A stretch of DNA of 64,000 nt from Hyphochytrium catenoides (Eukaryota; Sar; Hyphochytriomycetes; Hyphochytriales; Hyphochytriaceae), in contig FLMG01003519.1 in assembly GCA_900088475.1 (NCBI GenBank), forward strand, positions 1 to 64,000, read 5' to 3'. Below the pieces are notes generated by a model. The model was not told the DNA's origin. It worked only from the letters and a program-made list of their open reading frames with translations, and ran no database searches. How positions within the stretch are numbered: the stretch's first letter is position 1; each line of letters starts with the position of its first letter. The position numbers and the translations under genes were made by a program. This document shows positions 1-11,317 of the stretch, piece after piece.

Positions 1-3000
1 CATCCCTTCGCACGCGAGAGATCTTTCCGGGATAGTACTTGGATCGACCCTTGAAGCGCGCCTCGACCTTCTGTCCCTCTTCCAGCTTGGAGTCATCATC
101 CTTGTCTTTGTTACCTTTCTTCTCAGACTCCAACACGCGGATGAGGTCCCGTGTGATGCGATCCTCTTTTTCTCCATCGTCATAGTCAATGTCGTAGGTT
201 CCATCACTTCGGACGCGAGAGATCTTTCCGGGATAGTACTTTGAGCGGCCCTTGAAGCGTGCCTCGACCTTCTGTCCCTCTTCCAGCTTGGAGCCATCAT
301 CCTTATCCTTGTTGCCTTTCTTCTCAGACTCCAACACACGGATGAGGTCTCTTGCCACGCTTTCTTCTTTCTCTCCATCATCATAGTCAATGTCATAGGT
401 CCCATCCCTTCGGACGCGAGAGATCTTTCCGGGATAGTACTTGGATCGACCCTTGAAGCGCGCCTCAACCTTCTGTCCTTCTTCTAGCTTGGAGTCATCA
501 TCCTTGTCTTTGTTACTTTTCTTCTCAGACTCCAACACACGGAGGAGGTCCCGTGTGACGTGATCCTCTTTCTCTCCATCGTCATAGCTGATGTCGTAGG
601 TTCCGTCACTTCGGACGCGAGAGATCTTTCCGGGATAGTACTTGGATCGACCCTTGAATCGAGCTTCAACCCGCTGTCCCTCAACCAAATCTGACGTGGT
701 GTCATCCTTCGTGACCTTCTTTTCGTTTTGAGCAGGCCGAATGAGATCTTTTGCTACATGATCTTCCTTCTCTCCGTCGTCATAATCAATGTCGTAAGTA
801 CCATCGCTTCGAGCTCTGGAGATCCTTCCAGGATAGTACTTCGACCGTCCTTTGAAGCGCACTTCCACTTTGTGGCCAACCTCTAACTCAAACTCCTCGT
901 CATTTGCCTTGTTACTCCTATCCTGGGTCGCAATCACTTGGATGCGTTCCCTACTCACATGATCTTCTTTCTCGCCATTTTCGTAATCAATGTCGTACGT
1001 TCCATCACTGCGGACTCTAGAGACCTGGCCAGGATAGTACTTGGATCGTCCATTCAATCGCGCTTCCACCTTCTGACCCTCCTTTAATTTAGAGCCGAGT
1101 CCCGTCTCTTTCTTCTCGTTCTTGCTCTCCAGCGGCCTAATGAGATCTATAGTTACGTGATCCTCCTTTTCTCCGTCTTCATAGTCGATGTCATAAGAGC
1201 CATCGCTTCGTACTTTTGAGATCTTCCCTGGATAGTACTTTGCCCGCCCCTTGAAACGTGCCTCCACCTGTTGACCTTCCTGAAGTTTTGCCTTTCCTTC
1301 CTGTTTCCTTCCGGATTCTAAGGGGCGGATAAGGTGTCCGGACACGCCTTCCTCCTTCTCACCATCGTCATAGTCAATGTCATACGTGTCGTTGGTATGT
1401 ACTCGCGCGATCTTCCCGGGATAAAACTTGGATCGGCCCTTGTAGCGTGCTTCTACCTTTAATCCCTTTTCTAGCTTCGGGTTCTTCTCTCCTTTGTCGC
1501 CTTTGCTTCGCGTCTCCTCTTCTCCATTATCTAAGTCCCTGACGAGTTCAGCAGACACTTGGGACTCCTCTTCGCCGTCATCATACTTTATGTCATACGT
1601 GCCATTCAACCGAGTACGCTTGATGGTACCTGGATACCACTTGGATCGACCTCCAAAACGTGCTTCTATCTTTTGACCCTCTTTGAACTTCGCTCTGGTG
1701 CTCTTGGTTTTCGTTCTTTCATCCTCAGTTGAGTCAGTGGGAGCCGGAGCATTCTTCTTTGATGGTGAGACCGCCTTGGTTGAATCGGATTTTAAAGGTC
1801 GAATGAGCCCTTGCGATACGTGATCTTCCTTTTCGCCGTCGTCATAGTCAATGTCATACGTGCCGTCACTTCTACAACGGGTTATGGTCCCAGCGTAGAG
1901 CTTGCTCTTTCCTTTGTACCGAGCCTCAACTTTTTGTCCTTCTTTAAGCTTTGTCTCATTGCTCCTTGAGTCGGTCTCTGTCTCGCTAGCGCTCAACGGC
2001 CTTATCAGCTCCGCTGAAACCTGTGACTCCTTCTCCCCGTCATCGTAATGGATGTCATAGGTACCGTTCAGTCGAGCCCGACTGACTACCCCGGGGTACC
2101 ACCTTGAACGGCCACCAAAGCGTGCCTCTACTTTCTGACCTTCTTTGTACTTCTCCACCTTCAAGCCGTTTATCTTGGTCTCCTCTTCAGAGGATTCAAT
2201 AGCCCTTGCATTCTTCTTGGGCGACGGTTTAGTTGCCTTGGATTTTATAGTACGGATGAGCTCTCGTCCAACGTGGTCTTCTTTCTCGCCATCGTCGTAC
2301 TCAATATCGTAAGTACCATCACTTCTACATCGGGAGATGACCCCGGGGCAAAATTTGCTTTTGCCCTTGAACTGTGCCTCTATTCGCTGACCTTCTCGGA
2401 GCTTCTCAACCTTCGCTTGAGATGTCTCTGTGTCAATCTCCGCCACTGGTAGAGCTCGAATTAAGTCGGCTTTTACTTGTGTCTCAGACTCCCCGTCGTC
2501 ATATTTGATGTCGTAGGTGCCATTGAGCCTCACTCTGCTAACAGTGCCACGATACCACTTAGCTCGAGCACCCAATTGCGCTTCTATCTTCTGTCCTTCC
2601 TTATACTTGGTGGTGCTGCCCTTCTTATCTTTCCGGTCCTCTTCTGTAGTGTCCGAACTGGTGCCCAAAGACTTCTTTGTAGGCGACTTGGGCCTGGAAG
2701 ATTGTGGTTTCAGGGGCCGTATAAGATCGCGACTGACTCGTTCTTCCTTCTCACCATCATCGTACTCAATATCAAAGCTGCCATCACTGCGACAACGAGA
2801 AATGACTCCCGGCAAATAGGTAGGCTTGCCTTTGAACTGGGCCTCCACCCGTTGACCTTCCCTAAGTTTGCTACCCTCGGGCGCGCGCGCGTCGGCGCTA
2901 TCTGTATCCGTCTCTCCTGCTAGCGCTCGTATGAGGTCCCCCGAGACCTGAGTCTCTTTTTCCCCATCACTATAGGTGATGTCATAGGTACCATTCAACC

Positions 3001-4650
3001 TAGCACGTGTGATGGTCCCGCTAGACCACTTGGCACGGCCGCCAAACCTCGCCTCTACCTTTTGACCTTCCTTGAACTTTCCCCGCGTAACTTTTCTCTT
3101 TGGTACTTCATCTTCCGTGGAGTCTGAAGGAGCTAAGCTCTTCTTCGTAGGAGACTTTGACTTCCCAGACTCAGTCTTAAGGGGTCGGATGAGCTGCCAC
3201 CGAACATGATCTTCCTTCTCCCCATCATCGTACTCAATGTCGTATGTACCGTCACTGCGGCTCCTACTAATCGTTCCGGGATAATATTTTGACTTTCCCT
3301 TGAATTGTGCCTCCACGCGCTGCCCCTCTCTCAGCTTGACCTGCTCTATGTTACTGGAGTCCACCCCTTCGGAATCTGTACCACTTGAGATTGGAAGTCT
3401 TAGTGATTCTGGTGATACTTGGGTCTCCTTCTCACCCTGCTCAAAGGTAATATCGTACGTCCCGTTGACTCTCACACGGGCAATGACTCCTGGCCGCCAA
3501 TTCTTCTCGCCGGCAATCCTAGCCTCCACCTTCTGCCCCTCCTTATATCTCTTGCTTGTTTTCTTGGTGCCTTCATCCTCCGTCGAAACTGGATGACGAG
3601 TTCTATTTGTTGGAGACTTGGCCTTCTTGACGGCCCGGATGTTCTCAGGCATTACGTGTTCCTCCTTTTTGCCGTGTGCGTAGTCAATATCATACGTGCC
3701 ATCCCGCCGACTTCTAACGATAGTCCCAGCCAGCCAAGAGTCACCTCTGTACCGCGCTTCAACCTTCTGATCCACGGAGTACTTCTCATGGTTATTAGTG
3801 TCGCTACTGGAGGTCGTGGCAGGTTCTGGAGGATCCATCTTGCTATGATGACGGACATCAACCTTCTCTACTCTGGCCAGCGTGTCGCCTTCTTCAAATT
3901 CAACGTCGTACGTCCCATCACTTCTGGACTTGACCACCACCGCCGTCCTCCACCTTTCCTTCTTGTCTTTAACTCTAACCTTCTGACCCTCCACGAAGTT
4001 GTTGTTCGCTTTACCTTTACTTGATGAAGATCTGCCGCTTTGTCTGATGTACCGCTTGGAGATGCGCTTTTCCTCGACCCCATCGTCTAGACGGACATCG
4101 AAGGTTCCGTCGAGTCTTTCTTTACTAATCACACCTTTCCGCCATGTATCGTCGTCATCAGTCCTGACCTCCACCACCTGGTTCACCTCAAAACTAGTCT
4201 CGCAACTTCCCTTTTTGAGTGTTTGTAGTTGATGACGCTTTACAGTTTGGATCTCTCCATCGTCAAACTCTATTTCATAGATACCCCCGGCCTTGACTCG
4301 CACTATGGTGGCCGGAAGATGACGACCGCTGACCCGCGCCTTCACCCTATCGCCGCACGACAGCTTAGCGCCGTTTCCACCTTCTTCGTCGCTGGACAGA
4401 CTGTCCTTATCCTTGGGCAACTTAACAGAATCCTCATCATCTTTTCCTCCCTTCTTTGACTCCTTTCTCCGTTTCTGTGTTGCGAACCGGATATGAGACG
4501 CCAAGATGTTGCGTATCAACGTCCCATCCAGAAGCTCGATATCAAAAGTGCCGTTAAGGCGCTCCTTGACGATGTGTCCAAACATCCATTCCTCACTGTC
4601 TAAAAGAAATACTTCCACATCATCATCAACCTCATAACGTGGCTTGTCCC
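1..4650 (-). repeat. Tandem Tudor-like coding repeats, about 22 units
   Basis: The tract coding for Y/W-P-G recurs near 22, 226, 424, 628, 822, 1021, 1219, 1409, 1622, 1881, 2083, 2335, 2540, 2800, 3010, 3270, 3480, 3715, 3925, 4125, 4305 and 4565. Spacing is about 200 bp at the left. From about 1600 to 3700 short (about 200 bp) and long (about 250 bp) units alternate, the long ones carrying a Ser/Lys/Pro-rich linker. Units near the left edge are almost identical in DNA; those near the zinc fingers are diverged. All units share one reading frame. Confidence 0.9.
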
Positions 4651-6140
4651 GGAATGACTCGGTCTCTTTAGGAATGGAGTTGCGCCCATTGTCCTTAGGT
4701 TTTCGAGAAGAGAGGGCGTGGCTTCGAAGAGGTGCATAGCATATCTCGCACTTGGCAGAACTAGAATCATTTCCCGCGTACCCGCAGGAGGAGCATTTGC
4801 CTTTGGTGGTGTTCAGCTTGCTCTCCGGTCTGCTGGCCTCGCAAACCTCACACCTCATGCTCCAAGGAATCGACTGTTGGTGCCTACAGATAGGGCAACA
4901 CCATCCACCAGCAGCAATCTAAAAAATTGTGTCAAACATCAGCATACAGACCACCACGTAACTGGCCCTGGCCATGGGCTTCCTACCTGAGCTCTATTTG
5001 ATTCCTGACTGTGCCGAACAGCTGTCCTTTCCGGGAATCGGACTTCCTGGAAATCGAACGCCTTGATTGCCTTCGGAGGAAGGGGGTCGGCATTCACAAA
5101 CAGTGGCTGTGCCACTGGGTGACGCAATTGAGGCTGAAGAGGAGACTCCGAAACGCCAAAGTGCTTGGATTCCGGAGCCATATTCTGGAAAGCCACTACT
5201 TGCTTCATCGTCTCGCAGAAGAATCTGTAGTTGACTTGACTAGAGTTGTGAGGGTTCTCGAATTGGTCAGCGATAGCTATCAGCTCGTAGTCTGTCAAAG
5301 GTAGACCCAGCTGCTTACAGACTAGCAGAAAACTCTGTCGCTCAGTGAAGCCGTCTTGGAAAGCATCAAACGGTTTAAACATATCCGTGACTCGGAAGCC
5401 TTGAAAGGCGAGCCTTCTTATGGCCTCTGATAATTTGATCGCCACATCTCTCCTGACCGAAAGGGACGTTAACATCCCCAACTCAAGAGGGAATAGTAGC
5501 TCTTTCCTTACCTCTCATTATCGTCCAAGGCAATCAGGTTGAGGAACTGACCGTAGTCTATCCATCCGCTGGAGGTTCGATCAAGGTAGCTCTCCAGATA
5601 TTGCCACGTCTGGCCATCGAGGTGAGCCCCTACTTCCAAGAGCAACCTTTGGAACGAAAGAGTATCTACGTAGCCGGACTGACTTCTATCGAGGGTTTTC
5701 AGAGTTGAGGCAAGGCCCCGAGAGCTAGAGCTAATGGAGAAGCTCTGGCGCACTATAGTTCGAATCTGCCGCCCCAGATCAAGCCCCAGGGCTGGAGGCT
5801 GTGTCTGGATCAACTGCTGATAGGCAGGCAGGTTGGCGGTCTGCAAAGTTTCAACAAAGCCACCGGGGTAATTCTTACGCCCATTATTTGCTAGAGTTGC
5901 ATGTACCAGATTTCCTCCTAATGGGGTTGCGTTTTGCCAGTTGGAGTACGGTGGCTGCGTTGCTGGTCGGAGACTATCTGGCGAGTTGGGACTCAGATTA
6001 GATGGAAGGAGATAGGGTGGATATCTGACTGATGTTGATGCGTCGCTCTGTAGATCTGGCAAGGCAGAAGCAAGCCGTAAAAGCTCAACCAACTCTGGGT
6101 TATCGGGCTCGGCCGTTCGTGAAGGAATTCCATAGTCCAT
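1..6140 (-). CDS. EF-hand / RanBP2 zinc finger / multi-Tudor repeat protein (partial, C-terminus off left edge)
   Basis: Start ATG at 6140; exons 6140-5512, 5452-4987 and 4918 to beyond base 1, with introns of 59 and 68 bp that keep the frame. More than 2000 residues are visible. The N-terminal 365 residues hold EF-hand-like segments (DRSQSGYVDTLSF, DRTSSGWIDYGQF) whose loop position 12 is Ser or Gln rather than Glu/Asp, so calcium binding is doubtful. Exon 3 opens with two CxxC...CxxC modules (WCCPIC/CEVC and CSSC/CEIC), like RanBP2-type zinc fingers. Then come at least 22 repeats of about 60-85 residues with the pattern EGQKVEARF-G-SKYYPGKI-R-R-DGTYDIDYDDGE, typical of Tudor/agenet folds. 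Exon 3 stays open for about 4.9 kb. Tudor domains usually read methylated Lys/Arg, so a chromatin or RNP scaffold role is inference. Confidence 0.85.
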
Positions 6141-6753
6141 AGCTCCTAAGCCTACCGAAGTGGGGCCAGCAACAACCCTAATTCAAGCCCAGGATATCCA
6201 ACATGAAGCTCTTTTTGATAGAGTCCCCACTATTAGTTCCGCTCTAGACACCAGATCCCCGGATGACGGTTCAACCATTTGACTTTCCCGGAATCTCAAT
6301 AAGCCTGCATCTGCATCTGCATCTGACCCAAGCTTCAAACATCACCTTGTAACGCCCGCGTGATAAGACTCGACGGAGATGCAGCGCCATGTGCTTGGCA
6401 GGAATAAGAGCTCGTGGTATTTGTCATTAGCACATAAAAGGGTCATACATCACGGATATCGTACGGTGAGCGTTTGTCACACGCTAAGGGTTACTGCTTA
6501 TAACTACAACAACACTAGAGCGACAGGTGAAAGGTTCTATTTGAAGCTTTGTCAGATGCAGACGCGGATCATCTATTGGGACTCCAAAAAGCGAATGGTC
6601 AAACTCCTTCCAACCTCCCCAATTTATCGGCAATAGCAACCTTTAGACAGGCAGCGCACATTGATGAGGGAGGTATTTCACTCCTACAATTGCTTTTCTG
6701 AAGTAAAGTGCCGGCATTCTGATCCGTAGCGAGACGCTACATGAAGCTCTCCA
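6141..6753. other. Intergenic, divergent promoter region
   Basis: Lies between the start codons of two divergent genes, so it should hold both promoters. A short hexamer run (CATCTG, three copies) sits at about 6304-6322. No convincing coding segment was seen. Confidence 0.6.
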
Positions 6754-9700
6754 ATGATTACGGCTAATAGTGTAGATGGTGCGGAGACAAAGGCAGCTAT
6801 CACCCTACAATGCTTTGTTAGGCGGCTTGCCAGCGCTCGCGCGCTGCGAGACCAAGCGAGTGCCATCTATGTCTTACAGAAAGGTAATTACGTGTTTAAT
6901 CAGCCTTTCTTGAGCCAAGTCCTTTAGGCTTATGCTCCGATAAGCAGATGAAAAATCAGGCGGCCCGACGTACTACTACAACAAGCATCGACAGACAAGG
7001 GTCCCGGAGAACGCTTGGCACCGATGGCTGAAGCTCGGGCGGCTAAAGAAGCCATCTCTTCGTGCCAGGGAAGAAAGCCAAGCCGTGATTCGTCTTCAGC
7101 TTGCTTACCGGACCTTCGCCGCTAGGCTCCGATTCCGGGCCATTTTACGTGACAATTTTCTGAAGGTCTACGGTTGGTGATGACGAAGCGGTAGACGATG
7201 TTATCGACAATGACTAAGTATTGATTTCTTAGACTCCAAGGTGAAGGAGTTCTACTATGTGAACTCAAATACGCGGCAGGTGCTTTCTGCCAAGCCCAAA
7301 TTCCTGTCGGACAATGACATTGAGGTGGAACATTTCATCCATCGCCGTGCGGTATGCCGGATTGTCGTACCGGACGCATCTGAGAGGGGCAGAACTGCTT
7401 CCGTCTCGAAGGGACAAAACTTGAAAGGACAGCAGAATCCCTCAGCTCCCTTGGTTCACAATTCAGCTGTCCTCGTTACATACCATGGTTTGCCCTGTAT
7501 CTTGGCAACTAACTCGGCCCTAGGAAGCGTCTCCGTGGCAGAGGTTGCTAAGGCACAATTTGACTATGACGGAGGTATACTGCAGCCCACGTCGGATTGA
7601 TGTGTTTATCCAATAACAGTTCCACACAGATCCTACGTCACACCCCTTCTGCGTCAACCTTAGGCCAGACATTTTGTTCTTCTCTTCGGATACGCCAATG
7701 ACAGCTTATCCCTCGGAGAAGGAACTCAACTTTTCTCTTGTCGCCTGTGACGCTTCCACCCTTGACGAGAGTGGCTCCGCCAGGGCAATTTCCCTCCAGC
7801 AAAGCGACGCAAAGAACTCATGCTCGGCTGACATTCGAGATGGTCCGTTCGAAGTCCTCATTCAATCCTTCAGCTCTCTATCATTATCAATCCATTCGAT
7901 CCTCATTCAATCCTTCAGCTCTCTACCAATATCCTTATTAACAAGCTCCCCTTAGGTGATCCCGTTGAGATTGTGGGACACTCAGGCCAACAAGTGCGCG
8001 CAGTTATCCAAGGGATCATTACCGGCGTTAGCAAAGACAATCAAGGGAAGCCAACCGACATCGCTTATGAAGTGTCGCGATCACTAGGCATGCTTGTCGG
8101 TGCCCCTATCTTTAGACATGGTAGACTCGTTGGGCTTCACCGCTCCGCAGACGAGTTATCCAAGAAAAGCTATAAGGGTCTTGGCATCACGCGGCTTATC
8201 GCGTACATTGAACGAGCCGCAGGTGCGCTTCTTAGCTGATGAGGTCAGCGTCCTTATGCTTTAATATACTGCTCCTTACGTCCTCGCATACCAGCAACTA
8301 TCAATCTAAGCTGCACTAACAACTGTTTCGCTACCATAGTGCCGGAACCGCCGCTCATTGTAGACTGCCTAACGACCGAGAAGTCAATTGAGTTGAATTT
8401 CACTCGACCACTGTACCACACCGAGATCCATGGTCTCGAATCAGCTTTTTTGTTGGAAATGGCCTACGGGGATGCGCCCCGGGCTAAGGAAGGAAACCTA
8501 GCGGGAGGACGTAATGCCAAAGATCTCGAGTTCCATGAGGTTTATCGTGGCCAAGAAACCAGCTTCTCTGTCTTTGGACTTTCTGCTAGCACAAGCTACA
8601 CTTTCCGTCTGCGACTAATCAACCAGATCGCTAGGAGCAAGTGGAGTGATGCCCTCACAGTTAAGACAATCCCAGGTGAGGTCTTCCGCTTCACTACCAG
8701 CAAGTTACGCCCATTTGGCTCATCCTGCCTATACTACTTTCTAGCCATAAACCACCCTTCTCTTACTACCAAGCTGGATGGTGACGGATACCAATCAGTG
8801 AAGGTTCTTATGAAGCATTGGCAGGACCCACGCATTGTAATGGAGGCAACCCGGGCACTCTCAACGCTTTGCTTAGGGAAAAGTTGTACGGAAAAAGTTC
8901 GTTCGTTATCTGTACCGACCCTTCTGTTAATACACTTGCTGCCCCTTGGACTGCAGACAGATGGCGCGACGAAGTCAGGTCCACTGAGAAGCGATATCTT
9001 GATTGTGTGAAGTGTCTTGTAAATATTCTCGAGCAGCCGCCCGAGATATATGACAGTGAAGGGAGGTTCTATGCCAACATTGCCTGCATACTTGAGGCAG
9101 TTTGCGTGGATGGAGGTACGGCGAATGACTCCGGCTATAAAGTACAAGTACAGCTCTAACAGTGTCATGCTATTGGTCAAGGGGATCTTTTTCCCATGAG
9201 GGCCGACAGCCAGGGTTTGCTAGCCGCCCTTATATCATTTATCCAAAGTTGCACCGTCACGAGACCAAGGTGTCTTGGATCAATTCTTAGTCTGGTCCTG
9301 GAGCTTGTTTCCACTTGTGGTCAGTTTGTTCAGCTCCTCATGTCAATCTACCCGCGTCACTGAAGGAATGTAACTTCACAGACATGCTAAAGCATAAGCT
9401 TCTTACGCTAAATGGAGTCCAGAAGCTTTTGCGTGCTCTGGAGGAGTTGTTAGATTTTGATGACGTAGTTAAAGAGGCATGTCGACTCATTGCTACACTG
9501 GCGCTCAACAATGGTAAGGTAACATGTTGTTGGAAGCGGATTTGTCCTGCCAACACAGTCCTCCAATCTGCACAAAATTCCCCGCTACAGTCCCGTTCCA
9601 GACCGCAATGATGGAACACGGAGGACTCTCCTTGCTGTCTGAAGTGCTCACGTCTGCCGTTGCGGATGACTTTGGGGTTGCCAGATGGGCACTCCTTGCT

Positions 9701-10364
9701 GTGGGTAATACCCTCTATATGAACGGTAAGTATCAAACATTAAAGGGTTAATTAGTCAATGATCAAGCTGATGCTTCAATTCACAGAGGCCAATAAGGAA
9801 GCTGCTGATAGGTGTGAGCTCCTAGATTCAGTATACAAGAGGCAAGCTTACGCAATCAACTCACTCTGTCGGCTAAAGGCCGAAATCGATGAATCTGAGC
9901 GAGATCTAGAGGACCAAAGAGAACAGCTCGCGTCTCGTTATGATTTTGCGGAGCTAACCAGGCTGGAGACTCAACTCCAAGAACTGAAGGGCCAGTTTGG
10001 CAACCTTGAGAGAGAGCAAGTCTTACAATGTGCTAATTATGCTGCTGAACAGATTCCTCCCCTTATCTTCAACCAGAAAGTCAAAGCCCTTAGAGCAGCA
10101 AAGTTAAGGATAGAAAGAGCAATGCTAAAGCTCAGTCTCGGTAAATGGGTCAGGGTTACGAAGGAGCAACAGCTTGGGCACGCACTAGCTTCTACCTTAG
10201 AGAGGCGCAGACTGAAGCAGCTAGCGAGAGGATTTGAGAGATTCCGAGCCGCGTGCCAGAGCAACGGAGGAGGATTCCGGACTCTCCTCAATAGAGTTCG
10301 GCGCAAGAAGCCGTTATTTAGCACGAGTACTACAGGGACCACCAAGATCTCTCCCGAAGTATGA
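6754..10364 (+). CDS. IQ / WW-like / trypsin-like pseudoprotease / FN3 / armadillo multidomain protein
   Basis: Twelve exons: 6754-6883, 6945-7172, 7233-7574, 7630-7842, 7956-8222, 8340-8675, 8745-~8904, ~8961-9115, 9182-9319, 9382-9513, 9591-9725, 9787-10364; about 930 residues. The exon 7/8 joint is uncertain; the other phases agree. Order: an IQ motif (AAITLQCFVRRLASARALR), a WW-like GPTYYYN...W segment, a second IQ motif, then a trypsin-like peptidase fold (PCILATNSALGS, LNFSLVACD, LVGAPIFRHGRLVGLH). The catalytic His, Asp and Ser sites read Ser, Asn and Val, so it is probably inactive. A fibronectin type III domain (VPEPPLIVD to LTVKTIPG), armadillo/HEAT-like helices and a charged helical tail follow. 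The start is the first ATG after an in-frame TGA. Role unknown; a calmodulin-binding scaffold is inference. Confidence 0.78.
7855..7925. repeat. 26-bp direct repeat inside an intron
   Basis: Two identical 26-bp copies at 7855-7880 and 7900-7925 (45-bp period) lie in intron 7843-7955 of the multidomain gene. This helps explain why this intron is 113 bp while most neighbours are 60-77 bp. Confidence 0.85.
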
Positions 10365-11317
10365 AGGAAGAGTGCCCTTGGGTGTCCTCTGCTCGACTGG
10401 AAACTGTACAAGTAGTAGTTCTACAGGACAAGCGGGACACGCACTCAAGTAATAATAGGCCTTCTTCGTCTATCATTCAAACTGCTCCATTCGGGGTTGC
10501 GCGTGTGTGCAGATCGCAGAAGGGAGGACTGTACTGTAGTTTCTACGGGCCCGAGATAACAGTGAGTAAAACAGTAGTAGAACTACGAGTAGAACTCCCG
10601 TCTACGAACTACTTGTAGTTGGGAGGTCAGCTCACGCTCCATTGCAGTTGTTGGTAATAATAAACCTGCGGGATATTTGTTAGAGATCACTTCACTTGGA
10701 TCGGCCACTCTAGTTACTAAATGCTTCATATGCTAGTTACCATTCCTTTTATGGGGTATGGGTTATCGTTGCCTGCAGTTTTTGATTACCAGGAGCTGGG
10801 ACAGCCCTTGTTGTTCCCTTCCTGTCTCTCTCTCTTTCCCACCACTGGCTGAATGGAAGAATGGGGCCATGTTTAGAAGCCCAACAAAAGAGGCAGAAAG
10901 GGGGCTAGAGAAAGGAGCGGCGACTCACAGCAGAAATCAATTCTTCTCTTCCAATATTATCTTTTGGCGCCGACGATTCTGAGTGTGCATTACTTTGGTG
11001 GACAAGCGTGAGACTGGGATCTTGCGTCTAGTAGTATGAACCCAGTCTTTCATTATCTGTTGAGTTCTTGGTAAGCCGTAGTAGGATGACTGCGGGCGTC
11101 TATGGCAGTTTCACCACGTAGCACTTTGTGTTTGCTATATGTTTCGTGAGCGTCATAGATTGTTGTTACTCGTCACCGCGTGTCGTTCTTCGGCTTCGTC
11201 TGTTTGAGACCACAGTCATCTTTCAATTGCGTCTTCGTCGATCGCGATCTCTCTAGGAGAGACCGTCAAATAGTTGTCAGTCACAGTCCCACACTTTGGC
11301 CATCCATTGTCTGTCAA
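10365..11317. other. Intergenic; small inverted repeats, presumed promoter of the CELF-like gene
   Basis: No coding segment with supported splicing. GTAGTTCTAC near 10414 and GTAGAACTAC near 10579 are reverse complements, and related AGTAGT/ACTACT words recur to 10618. This is a weak hint of a short inverted-repeat element. Confidence 0.4.

Noticed and set aside
2477-4459. Several plus-strand open frames of 70-200 codons
   Set aside because: All lie antisense to the Tudor exon and inherit their length from its repeat structure.
1-4600. Regularly spaced repeats suggestive of a CRISPR or satellite array
   Set aside because: The period is about 200 bp, the frame is open throughout and the repeats encode a Tudor-like domain.
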